NCBI GenBank assembly: GCA_937951695.1
Contig: CALFBL010000248.1
Location: forward strand, 1-9,950
From: an uncultured Granulosicoccaceae bacterium
GTDB taxonomy: Bacteria; Pseudomonadota; Gammaproteobacteria; Granulosicoccales; Granulosicoccaceae
Direction: 5' to 3'
Length of the DNA stretch: 9,950 nt
Shown here: positions 1 to 6,898 of the stretch, one piece after another
Layout of the letters: the number at the start of each line of letters is the position of its first letter
How positions within the stretch are numbered: position 1 is the first letter of the stretch
Notes under the pieces: model-generated
The model's input: only the letters and a program-made list of their open reading frames with translations
Databases searched by the model: none
Told to the model about the DNA's origin: nothing
Position numbers and translations under genes: made by a program

Positions 1-1
1 G

Positions 2-619
2 TTGCAACAAGTGCACGGCATTCGCGTGTTGGACGTGCCCGGTGAGGCACGTACGGTAGAACACGCTAAACCAAAGGGCATAGAGAGCGCTGAAGTGAAC
101 ACGCCGCTTGCGGCTGACGCTGCCTTTACCCGTCGAACCGATCACGTATTGTGTGTGCTCACCGCCGATTGTTTGCCCGTGGTGATCACAAACGCGTCGG
201 GCACCAAACTAGCCGTAGCCCACGCAGGCTGGAAAGGATTGGCCAAGGGGGTGTTAGAAGCCTGTTTGCAAAAATTCTCAAACGACGCCGAAGATTTGCA
301 CATCTGGTTTGGTCCGGCCATTGGCCCTGCCGCGTTTGAAGTCGGTAACGAAGTGATGGACGCGTTTGTCTGCGTTGATGACGCCCAGCGGGTGTGTTTT
401 ACCAAGCACCCCGATACTAATGAAAAGAAACACGCTGACATCTACGCGCTGGCCCGGCGCATTATTGAACGCAACTCATGCACCCGTGAGGCGGGTTGTT
501 TTATCACTGGGGGTCAGTGGTGCACGTTCAGCGATGCACGCCGATTTTATTCTTATCGCAGAGATGGCGTACGCAGCGGCCGGATGGCATTGGTTGCGTG
601 GCTCGCACCACAGAAATAA
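2..619 (+). CDS. pgeF: PgeF/YfiH-type multicopper-like purine nucleoside phosphorylase, 5' end missing
   Basis: The 3' part of a gene of the PgeF/YfiH (laccase-domain, DUF152) family. These cytoplasmic metalloenzymes were first described as polyphenol oxidases; they act on purine nucleosides, and in E. coli PgeF helps keep peptidoglycan precursors free of wrongly added residues. The visible 205 residues include the family signatures: QVHG at residues 3-6, TADCLP with Cys57, AHAGW with His74, and GPAIGP. His5, Cys57 and His74 match the zinc-site His/Cys/His of the family, and the 17-residue Cys-His spacing equals that of E. coli. The stretch between His5 and Cys57 is about 16 residues longer than in E. 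coli. QVHG normally lies about 70 residues into the protein, so the TTG at base 2 is not a start and the N-terminal part lies left of the window. It sits directly upstream of clpB, the same order as in E. coli. Family assignment is certain; the substrate in this organism is inferred. Confidence 0.93.
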   Translation: MQQVHGIRVLDVPGEARTVEHAKPKGIESAEVNTPLAADAAFTRRTDHVLCVLTADCLPVVITNASGTKLAVAHAGWKGLAKGVLEACLQKFSNDAEDLHIWFGPAIGPAAFEVGNEVMDAFVCVDDAQRVCFTKHPDTNEKKHADIYALARRIIERNSCTREAGCFITGGQWCTFSDARRFYSYRRDGVRSGRMALVAWLAPQK

Positions 620-648
620 CCATCGCGCTTAAATAGCTTTACAGTTTG

Positions 649-675
649 CCCTTGGAATTGATCCAAGTCATCATT
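649..675 (+). promoter_or_regulatory. candidate sigma-32 (heat-shock) promoter of clpB
   Basis: CCCTTGGAA at 649-657 differs by one base from the sigma-32 -35 core CCCTTGAAA. A weaker -10-like CATCATT lies at 669-675, but the 11-base spacing is shorter than the usual 13-15. The -35 overlaps a perfect inverted repeat, CTTGGA (651-656) and TCCAAG (662-667) with a 5-base loop, followed by an AT-rich run. That repeat could instead be a weak terminator of pgeF or a regulator site. clpB is a classic sigma-32 gene, which is why this reading is preferred. Modest confidence, because the -10 is poor. Confidence 0.35.
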
Positions 676-726
676 ATTTTTAATGCATTCATCATTTCGA
701 GTCGTCGGTTGACGGAGAACCAATTC

Positions 727-3357
727 ATGCGAATGGACAAACTTACCAGTAAATTTCAGTTGGCGTTACAAGACGCACAGTCCTCGGCCGTGGGTCGAGA
801 TCATCAGTTTATTGAGCCCAGTCATTTAATGCTGGCGTTTCTGGATCAGGATGGCAGCGGAGTGCGACCCTTGTTGGCTCAGTCCGGGGTCAACGTAAAC
901 GGGTTACGTTCAGCCCTGACCCAACAACTCGATTCCATGGCGTCGGTGCAAGGCAGCGGGGGGCAGTTACATGTATCCAACAGCCTGAATCGATTGCTTA
1001 ACCTGACCGACAAGCTGGCCCAAAAGCGAGGGGACCAATACATCTCATCCGAGCTGTTTGTGTTAGCTTTGTTGGAAGAGGGTAAAGATCCGGTGGCCAA
1101 AGCCTTAAAGGAGCATGGGGCTACGCAACAAGCGGTACAAAAAACTATTACCGATGTGCACGGCACTGACCCGGTAAACGATCCCAATGCAGAAGATCAG
1201 CGACAGGCGTTGGAGAAATTCACCATCGATCTGACCGAACGAGCCGAGCAAGGTAAAATCGATCCAGTGATTGGACGTGATGATGAAATTCGTCGCGCCA
1301 TTCAAGTGCTACAGCGTCGAACGAAAAACAACCCGGTTATTATCGGTGAACCCGGCGTAGGTAAAACCGCGATTGTGGAAGGGCTGGCACAACGTATCGT
1401 GGATGGGGAAGTACCCGAAGGCGTACGCAATAAACGCGTACTCTCACTCGATATGGGTGCTTTGATTGCCGGTGCAAAATTTCGAGGTGAATTTGAAGAG
1501 CGCTTAAAAGCTGTGCTCAATGATCTGGCAAAGCAAGAAGGCCAAGTCATCTTGTTTATCGATGAGATTCACACCATGGTGGGTGCTGGTAAAGCCGACG
1601 GTGCGATGGACGCTGGCAATATGTTAAAGCCTGCCTTGGCTCGCGGTGAGCTCCATTGTATAGGTGCCACCACGCTTGATGAATATCGTCAGCACGTCGA
1701 AAAAGACGCAGCGCTCGAACGTCGCTTTCAAAAGATTATTGTTGATGAGCCTTCGGTGGAACAGACCATCGCGATTTTGCGGGGGTTAAAAGAACGCTAT
1801 GAAGTGCACCACGGCGTAGAAATCACCGACCCTGCCATCGTCGCGGCGGCTACCTTATCGCATCGTTACATCAGCGATCGTCAGTTGCCCGATAAAGCGA
1901 TTGATTTGATTGACGAGGCCGCCTCGCACATTCGCATGGAGATCGATTCCAAACCCGAAGAGCTCGATAAGCTTGAGCGTCGTGTGATTCAATTAAAAAT
2001 TGAACGCGAGGCTCTGGCAAAAGAGACTGATGACGCCTCAGTTCGACGCTTGCACGATCTCGACGCCAGTATCGATGAGGTAGAAAAACAGTACGCAGAT
2101 CTGGAAGAGATTTGGCTGTCTGAAAAAGCGTCTGTTCAAGGAGCAACGACTGTTAAAGAGGAGCTTGAACGGGTGCGGCTGGATTATGAAACCGCTCGCC
2201 GGGCAGGGGATCTGGCGCGTATGTCAGAGCTTCAGTACGGCAAAATACCCGAACTGGAAAAGCAGCTGGAAGAGGCTCATGAGCTGGCCGATGAGTCGGA
2301 CATGCAGTTACTCCGAAATAACGTTACCAGCGATGAGATCGCCGATGTGGTGTCCAAATGGACGGGCATACCGGTGAGTAAAATGCTCGAAGGTGAGCGC
2401 GATAAATTGCTGCGCATGGAAGCGGAGCTGGGTCAACGCGTGATCGGTCAGACAGAAGCTGTCGAGGCGGTATCTGATGCCGTACGCCGTTCTCGCTCAG
2501 GCTTGAGTGATCCGAACCGGCCGATAGGTTCATTCCTGTTTCTCGGCCCCACCGGTGTGGGTAAAACCGAATTGACCAAGGCACTGGCTAGTTTCCTGTT
2601 CGACGATGACGACGCTTTGGTGCGGGTGGACATGTCGGAATTTATGGAGAAACATTCAGTGGCGCGTTTGATAGGTGCACCGCCAGGCTATGTCGGTTAT
2701 GAAGAAGGCGGGTACTTGACCGAAGCTATTCGCCGCAAACCCTATTCGGTGATTTTGCTTGATGAGGTGGAAAAGGCCCATCCGGATGTGTTCAACATTT
2801 TACTGCAGGTACTTGATGATGGGCGGTTGACTGACGGACAGGGACGCACGGTGGATTTTCGCAATGCTGTGATAGTGATGACATCAAACCTCGGTAGTCA
2901 GGTTATTCAGGAGATGACGGGGGTGGAGCAGTACACGCAAATGAAGGCGGCTGTCATGGATATCGTCGGTTCGCATTTTCGGCCTGAGTTTATTAACCGC
3001 ATCGATGAGACCGTGGTGTTTCGCACACTGGCCGCCGAACACATCCGCAAGATCAGCGGTATTCAGATGCAGAGACTGGCGAAGCGGCTGGCGGAACGTG
3101 AACTGGAGTTGAATGTCAGTGTGGCAGCGCTGGACAGAATCGGGGCTGCCGGGTTTGATCCGGTGTACGGAGCAAGACCGTTAAAGCGGGAAATTCAGCA
3201 ACAGGTTGAGAACCCGTTGGCGCAGCGATTGTTGGCAGGGGATTTTCTACCCGGCGATACGATTTTCGTAACGGTGGAGAATGACGCCTTGGCGTTTTCC
3301 AAATCCGCATCCGCAGATGATACCGCGAAGGCTGAAGAGGCTGCTCTGGTTCATTAG
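727..3357 (+). CDS. clpB: ATP-dependent disaggregase ClpB (Hsp100)
   Basis: ClpB is a hexameric AAA+ chaperone of the cytoplasm that pulls polypeptides out of aggregates together with DnaK/DnaJ/GrpE and small heat-shock proteins. The ATG at 727 is chosen because GGAG at 714-717 lies 9 bases upstream and the protein then begins MRMDKLTSKFQLAL, as in E. coli; the frame is open back to 646. The 876 residues run as an N-terminal Clp repeat domain (about 1-145), the first ATPase domain with Walker A GEPGVGKT 207-214 and Walker B D279-E280, a charged coiled-coil middle domain (about 410-530), and the second ATPase domain with GPTGVGKT 607-614, D679-E680, pore-loop Tyr655 in GYVGY, and sensor/C-terminal motif GARPLKREI. 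The first pore loop has Phe252 where E. coli has Tyr251, so an aromatic residue is kept. The protein is about 19 residues longer than E. coli ClpB (857), mostly in a hydrophilic C-terminal tail. All catalytic motifs are intact. Confidence 0.98.
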   Translation: MRMDKLTSKFQLALQDAQSSAVGRDHQFIEPSHLMLAFLDQDGSGVRPLLAQSGVNVNGLRSALTQQLDSMASVQGSGGQLHVSNSLNRLLNLTDKLAQKRGDQYISSELFVLALLEEGKDPVAKALKEHGATQQAVQKTITDVHGTDPVNDPNAEDQRQALEKFTIDLTERAEQGKIDPVIGRDDEIRRAIQVLQRRTKNNPVIIGEPGVGKTAIVEGLAQRIVDGEVPEGVRNKRVLSLDMGALIAGAKFRGEFEERLKAVLNDLAKQEGQVILFIDEIHTMVGAGKADGAMDAGNMLKPALARGELHCIGATTLDEYRQHVEKDAALERRFQKIIVDEPSVEQTIAILRGLKERYEVHHGVEITDPAIVAAATLSHRYISDRQLPDKAIDLIDEAASHIRMEIDSKPEELDKLERRVIQLKIEREALAKETDDASVRRLHDLDASIDEVEKQYADLEEIWLSEKASVQGATTVKEELERVRLDYETARRAGDLARMSELQYGKIPELEKQLEEAHELADESDMQLLRNNVTSDEIADVVSKWTGIPVSKMLEGERDKLLRMEAELGQRVIGQTEAVEAVSDAVRRSRSGLSDPNRPIGSFLFLGPTGVGKTELTKALASFLFDDDDALVRVDMSEFMEKHSVARLIGAPPGYVGYEEGGYLTEAIRRKPYSVILLDEVEKAHPDVFNILLQVLDDGRLTDGQGRTVDFRNAVIVMTSNLGSQVIQEMTGVEQYTQMKAAVMDIVGSHFRPEFINRIDETVVFRTLAAEHIRKISGIQMQRLAKRLAERELELNVSVAALDRIGAAGFDPVYGARPLKREIQQQVENPLAQRLLAGDFLPGDTIFVTVENDALAFSKSASADDTAKAEEAALVH

Positions 3358-3367
3358 AGATATAAGC

Positions 3368-4150
3368 CTAAGACGGTGGCCAGGGACCGGCCGCCGCCGC
3401 GGGAATTTGCACAACAATCGCTGTGATGTTGTCGGTACCACCTCGGCGCAAGGCTTGCGTCATCAACGCCTCTACGGCCTGATCGGGCCCCGACTGCACC
3501 AAGCGTTGTTTTAACTGTGCAGATGTGACATCTTTAAACAATCCATCACTGCACAATAAATACCGATCCCCGGGTTGAACCGAAATTTGTCTGACCTGCG
3601 TTTCCAGCGTGTCGTGCACGCCCACCGCACGAGTGATCACGTTAGATGATGGGTGGTTATCCAGATCATCGTCCTCCAGTTCGCCCAGTCGGTACAATTC
3701 CTGAACCAGCGAATGATCGTCGGTGAGTTGAATAAAATCGGGGTCGCGATAGCGGTAGATGCGACTGTCTCCTGCCCAGATAACGTAAGCGGACGTGCTA
3801 TACGCATAGAGCGCAGCCACGGTACTGCCCATGCTGCCCTTGCCAGCGGATTCCTTACGGCACAATTCGTTGGCTTGGTCCAGTTGCTCGATAATTTTCT
3901 CTAGATCCTTTTTAGGATTGCGAGTAGCGGAGAAGCTCTGCAGCGACTCAATGACGGATTGACTGGCGCGGTCGCCTCTGCTGTGCCCGCCCATGCCGTC
4001 AGCGACCACCCAAAGTCCTTGTTCGCGCGCATCCAAGAACGAATCTTCATTGGCCTTACGAACGTGGCCGACATTGGTGCGCGCACTGGAGAACCACATC
4101 GGGCTGCTGGTTTGTGCGGTGCCGGGTGTAGACATAATTGGGCCAGACAT
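3368..4150 (-). CDS. PP2C-family Ser/Thr protein phosphatase (Stp1/PppA type)
   Basis: A single-domain metal-dependent phosphatase that removes phosphate from Ser/Thr residues using two Mn/Mg ions; predicted cytoplasmic, with no signal peptide or membrane segment. From the ATG at 4150 (260 residues) it shows the full PP2C motif series: RKANED 31-36, ADGMGGH 50-56, GDSR 127-130 with metal-ligand Asp128, DDHS 144-147, SDGL 201-204 and GGTDN 237-241. The frame is open up to 4255, but that would run into gltX. Alternative ATGs at 4135 and 4099 are possible and no start has a good ribosome binding site, so the N-terminus is uncertain by up to 17 residues. It converges on clpB with only 10 bases between the stops and is divergent from gltX. 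Such phosphatases usually partner a Ser/Thr kinase or a type VI secretion locus, but neither lies in the window, so its substrate cannot be named. Confidence 0.92.
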   Translation of the reverse strand: MSGPIMSTPGTAQTSSPMWFSSARTNVGHVRKANEDSFLDAREQGLWVVADGMGGHSRGDRASQSVIESLQSFSATRNPKKDLEKIIEQLDQANELCRKESAGKGSMGSTVAALYAYSTSAYVIWAGDSRIYRYRDPDFIQLTDDHSLVQELYRLGELEDDDLDNHPSSNVITRAVGVHDTLETQVRQISVQPGDRYLLCSDGLFKDVTSAQLKQRLVQSGPDQAVEALMTQALRRGGTDNITAIVVQIPAAAAGPWPPS

Positions 4151-4166
4151 GGTGGAAATGCTTTGC

Positions 4167-4172
4167 AGTATA
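4167..4172 (-). promoter_or_regulatory. possible -10 element for the PP2C gene
   Basis: Read on the minus strand this is TATACT, five of six matches to the sigma-70 -10, lying 17 to 22 bases upstream of the ATG at 4150. It supports 4150 as the start, since transcription would begin around 4160. No recognisable -35 lies 16-18 bases further upstream. The 54-base gap between the divergent starts of this gene and gltX must hold both promoters; for gltX I see only a weak TACACT at 4192-4197, so close to its ATG that the message would be almost leaderless. Confidence 0.3.
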
Positions 4173-4204
4173 GCTGGAAGAACAGGGGTGCTACACTTCG
4201 GTCC

Positions 4205-5611
4205 ATGACTAACGTACGTACACGATTTCCCCCGAGTCCCACCGGCTATCTGCACATCGGTAGCGCGCGAACGGCTCTGTTTAATTATCTATTTGCGCGC
4301 CAACACGGCGGTGAGTTTGTGCTTCGTATCGAAGACACCGACCGTGAGCGTTCCACCGATGAGGCGGTTAAGGTCATCCTCGACAGTATGGAGTGGATGG
4401 GGCTGGATTACGATGAAGGCCCGTTTTATCAAACCAAACGATTTGATCGGTATCGCGAAGTGGTGGAGCAGTTGTTGGCCGATGGGCACGCGTATAAATG
4501 TTATTGCTCGCCAGAGGAGCTTACCGAAATGCGCGAAACGGCCATGGCGAACAAACAGAAGCCGCGCTACAACGGTTATTGGCGGGACCGCAGTGATCCG
4601 CCGGGTGAAGGCATCGAGCCGGTTATTCGGTTTAAAAACCCGACCACAGGTTCTGTGGTGATAGATGACGCAGTGAAAGGCCCGATCACCGTGGAAAATA
4701 GTGAGTTGGATGATTTGGTCATCATGCGCTCTGACGGCACCCCTACCTACAACCTGTGTGTGGTGGTGGATGACTTGGATATGGAAATCACTCACGTTAT
4801 CCGCGGTGATGACCACGTCAACAACACGCCAAGACAAATCAATATATTCAAAGCGCTGGGTGCTGATTTACCGATTTTTGCCCATTTGCCGATGATTTTG
4901 GGTGAAGACGGTAAACGTATGTCCAAGCGCCATGGTGCGGTGAGTGTCATGCAGTACGCCGAAGACGGTTACCTGCGCGATGCCTTGTTGAATCATTTGG
5001 TGCGTTTAGGGTGGTCACACGGGGATCAGGAAATCTTCTCCGTTGGAGAGATGACCAAATTGTTCGGGCTGGATAACGTTAACAGCTCGGGTGCCGTGTT
5101 TGATGTCAAGAAGTTGGATTGGCTGAACCAGCAGTACATCCAAAATGCATCAACTGACACACTCGCGACAGGTCTAGTAGAGCATCTAGGCAAAGCTGGT
5201 GTTTCAACCGAGAATGGGCCCGCGCCTGCATTAGTTGCCGACCTGCTTCGGGACCGTGCAGTTACCTTCGCCGAAATGGCACAGGGCGCCAAGCCGTTTT
5301 ACCAAGCCCCCACGGAATACGATGCAAAAGCGGTGAAGAAGCAGTTCTCAGCTGTGACTGCCGAGCACTTGCAACTTGTGCACGACAAATTTGCTGCCTT
5401 GCCCGAGTTCACCGCAACGGCTATTGATGCATGCTTGCAAGCCAGTGTCGCAGAACTGGAAGTGGGTTTTGGCAAAATTGGTCTGCCGCTGCGGATCGCT
5501 GTTACCGGCACCACAGCCTCACCTGCGCTGGATCAAACCCTTGCCGTCATGGGTCAGGATCGGGTGCTGGGGCGGATCAAGACCGCTGTGGAGTATTGCC
5601 GCTCCCTATAA
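4205..5611 (+). CDS. gltX: glutamyl-tRNA synthetase
   Basis: Class I aminoacyl-tRNA synthetase that charges tRNA-Glu with glutamate in the cytoplasm. The ATG at 4205 gives 468 residues (E. coli GltX has 471) beginning TNVRTRFPPSPTGYLHIGS, the normal N-terminus; the open frame extends upstream to 3959, but only as antisense of the PP2C gene. The HIGH signature appears as HIGS at 17-20 and the KMSKS signature as KRMSKR at 237-242, the usual form for this enzyme. The C-terminal anticodon-binding helical region is complete to the stop at 5611. The zinc-binding insert of E. coli GltX (CxC, then CxH 24 residues on) keeps CYC here, but the second pair is replaced by Trp and Asp (NGYWRDR), so zinc is probably not bound. 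No good Shine-Dalgarno lies close to the ATG (AGGGG at 4183-4187 is about 17 bases away). A tRNA-Ala gene follows 87 bases downstream. Confidence 0.97.
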   Translation: MTNVRTRFPPSPTGYLHIGSARTALFNYLFARQHGGEFVLRIEDTDRERSTDEAVKVILDSMEWMGLDYDEGPFYQTKRFDRYREVVEQLLADGHAYKCYCSPEELTEMRETAMANKQKPRYNGYWRDRSDPPGEGIEPVIRFKNPTTGSVVIDDAVKGPITVENSELDDLVIMRSDGTPTYNLCVVVDDLDMEITHVIRGDDHVNNTPRQINIFKALGADLPIFAHLPMILGEDGKRMSKRHGAVSVMQYAEDGYLRDALLNHLVRLGWSHGDQEIFSVGEMTKLFGLDNVNSSGAVFDVKKLDWLNQQYIQNASTDTLATGLVEHLGKAGVSTENGPAPALVADLLRDRAVTFAEMAQGAKPFYQAPTEYDAKAVKKQFSAVTAEHLQLVHDKFAALPEFTATAIDACLQASVAELEVGFGKIGLPLRIAVTGTTASPALDQTLAVMGQDRVLGRIKTAVEYCRSL

Positions 5612-5615
5612 GGGT

Positions 5616-5636
5616 GCGCATAAAAAACGAATGCGC
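5616..5636 (+). other. small hairpin after gltX
   Basis: GCGCAT (5616-5621) and ATGCGC (5631-5636) form a 6-bp stem with a 9-base A-rich loop five bases after the gltX stop. It is followed by GAAAAGG, not a T-run, so it is not a textbook intrinsic terminator. It may slow or process the end of the gltX message before the separate tRNA promoter. Confidence 0.3.
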
Positions 5637-5656
5637 GAAAAGGACGCCGTACATGC

Positions 5657-5685
5657 TTGACAGGCGAGCGCCGCAGACGTAACCT
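5657..5685 (+). promoter_or_regulatory. sigma-70 promoter of tRNA-Ala
   Basis: A perfect -35 TTGACA at 5657-5662 is followed 17 bases later by a -10-like TAACCT at 5680-5685. The bases that follow, ACGCGC, form a GC-rich discriminator of the kind seen at stringently controlled stable-RNA promoters. Transcription would start near 5692, a few bases before the mature tRNA 5' end. The -10 is imperfect, but spacing and position fit well. Confidence 0.7.
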
Positions 5686-5698
5686 ACGCGCTTGGTTG

Positions 5699-5753
<55 letters not shown>

Positions 5754-5774
<21 letters not shown>

Positions 5775-6003
5775 AACATCGACGGTTCAATTCGCGACCA
5801 AATCTCTCGCTCTGATGAAGATCCTACCGGATCGGCCCGCGGACCTACGGTCCAGCGCAGGAAGGCCTGCCCGTTGCGATCCCGCGTAGCTCCACCAAAC
5901 ATCGACGGTTCAATTCGCGACCAAATCTCTCGCTCTGATGAAGATCCTACCGGATCGGCCCGCGGACCTACGGTCCAGCGCAGGAAGGCCTGCCCGTTGC
6001 GAT
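5754..6003. repeat. exact 123-bp tandem duplication starting inside tRNA-Ala
   Basis: Bases 5754-5876 recur without a mismatch at 5877-5999, and the first four bases of a third copy (CGAT, 6000-6003) follow before the sequence diverges. The unit begins with the last 21 bases of tRNA-Ala (part of the T loop, T stem, acceptor 3' strand and CCA) and carries 102 more bases. The left boundary is sharp: T at 5753 corresponds to G at 5876 and 5999. The second copy has no 5' tRNA half, so it encodes no tRNA. Perfect identity indicates a recent duplication or ongoing homogenisation. No integrase or other mobility gene is nearby. Confidence 0.95.
5820..5993. repeat. array of three hairpins per repeat unit (six in total)
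   Basis: In the first unit three short inverted repeats follow each other: GATCC-TACC-GGATC (5820-5833), GGACC-TAC-GGTCC (5841-5853, extendable by an outer GC pair with one bulged A), and GCAGG-AAGG-CCTGC (5857-5870). The same three recur 123 bases later at 5943-5956, 5964-5976 and 5980-5993. Stems are 5 bp and loops 3-4 bases, and the first two share a CCTAC-GG core. No T-run follows, so these are not intrinsic terminators. The pattern resembles REP/BIME-type intergenic palindromes, but membership of a known family cannot be shown from this window. Confidence 0.75.
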
Positions 6004-6087
6004 AATAAAGCGACTCGCACAATTCGCCATGTAACCTATTTGCCTATTTGCCTATTAGTTGCACAACACTTTCGTTTTAACGAACGA

Positions 6088-6404
6088 AACAACTTCAACC
6101 CAGACGGTACGGTTGCGTTTGACGATACCGGCGTTGCGATCAGTATCGATGAATCTCAGGAACTTGAAACCGATAGTGGCGGTATTCCCGATCATCAAGA
6201 TCTAGACAGTGACGGTGATTGCGATGGCATTCCGGACAGTGTCGAAGGTGCAGCGCATCCAAATTGCGATGGTGTTATCGATTCGCGCGACACCGATTCG
6301 GATGTTCAATCGGTGGTGAAAGTTCGGGTACGCACTTCTTGCCCCTACTGGCTGGAATGGCGCTGACGGCTCTCGCATTACGTGGACGTAAGGGCCGAAC
6401 GTAA
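6088..6404 (+). pseudogene. 3' remnant of a thrombospondin type 3-like surface protein gene, frameshifted
   Basis: From 6088 the frame reads NNFNPDGTVAFDDTG and then an Asp-rich segment with PDHQDLDSDGDCDGIPDSVEG and GVIDSRDTDSD (about 6190-6303). These Asp/Gly/Ile-Pro-Asp repeats are typical of calcium-binding TSP3 repeats in secreted or surface proteins. At about 6303 this frame drifts into unrelated residues and stops at 6366. The neighbouring frame continues from about 6300 to the stop at 6404 with GGESSG, a hydrophobic stretch (FLPLLAGMALTALAL) and a basic end RGRKGRT, a plausible C-terminal membrane/sorting tail like those of GlyGly-CTERM proteins. A one-base deletion, or a two-base insertion, near 6303 would explain the split. 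There is no signal peptide or credible start: the upstream end meets the 123-bp repeat. It is therefore read as a truncated, frameshifted gene end. The sorting class is inferred. Confidence 0.65.
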
Positions 6405-6446
6405 TCGCTGATTGATGTGCTGTTGGTCCCGGATCTAGTTCTATTA

Positions 6447-6704
6447 TCAACGCACTTTGTATTGCGTCGGGCAGTAACCGCGAGTAATGCCTGGCGGACG
6501 TTTTTTCTCATGCTTAGTCACTCGCCCGGTTACTCGCTCCCGCCATACTTTGAATGATCGCAGTTTTAACTCTGCGCGCATGAGTTTAATGACCGCCTGT
6601 TCATTTAAGCCGAACGTTGTTGCTATCGCCTCAAACGGAGTGCGGTCTTCCCACGCCATTTCAATGATTCGGGACAGCTCTTGCTCATTAAATTTTTCTG
6701 ACAC
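6447..6704 (-). CDS. DUF2805 / TIGR03643 family small protein
   Basis: An 85-residue basic protein matching the DUF2805 family, whose function is not established. The GTG at 6704 is chosen because GAGG (plus-strand 6711-6714) lies six bases upstream on the minus strand. Residues 1-45 (SEKFNEQELSRIIEMAWEDR, then FEAIATTFGLNEQAVIKLMR) have the pattern of a helix-turn-helix, like sigma-factor region 4 or resolvase-type HTH modules: an acidic helix, then a helix-turn-helix around GLNEQAV. Residues 48-70 (LRSFKVWRERVTGRVTKHEKK) form the conserved basic segment. DNA binding is an inference from this pattern. It is divergent from ibpA, with about 215 bases between the starts, and converges on the TSP3-like remnant. 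No terminator is evident after its stop. Confidence 0.85.
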   Translation of the reverse strand: MSEKFNEQELSRIIEMAWEDRTPFEAIATTFGLNEQAVIKLMRAELKLRSFKVWRERVTGRVTKHEKKRPPGITRGYCPTQYKVR

Positions 6705-6820
6705 GATTGGCCTCAGTAGGGGTTTATTGTTGCCGATTAATCACATCATACGAGACACAGTAAGAACATCGCGCTAGAAGAGCGTGAAATAACGCACAAG
6801 ACCCAAAATATGGGGGAAAA

Positions 6821-6852
6821 CCCTTGAATTTGCATTTCCTGACTCTAAGTTA
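6821..6852 (+). promoter_or_regulatory. candidate heat-shock promoter of ibpA
   Basis: CCCTTGAA at 6821-6828 is an exact match to the conserved core of the sigma-32 -35 element. At 13-17 bases downstream the sequence CTCTAAGTTA (6843-6852) matches the sigma-32 -10 only loosely. The same TTGAAT could also be read as a sigma-70 -35. It leaves a leader of about 65-70 bases before the ibpA ATG. Just upstream, CCCA/TGGG around 6802-6814 forms a small inverted repeat. Confidence 0.5.
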
Positions 6853-6898
6853 TGGGTGTTGAGAGATGTCTCGAAGAGAATCTTGGAACAAACCCTTT

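Noticed and set aside
3959..4204. 82-residue N-terminal extension of GltX
   Set aside because: The extension is antisense to the PP2C gene, and the family's conserved N-terminus begins at the ATG at 4205.
4289..4837. 182-codon open frame on the minus strand
   Set aside because: It is wholly antisense to the well-conserved catalytic part of gltX and shows no family resemblance.
6811..6835. Sigma-54 promoter before ibpA (GGGGG ... TTGCA)
   Set aside because: The GG and GC elements are not at the required -24/-12 spacing; the sigma-32-like reading fits better.
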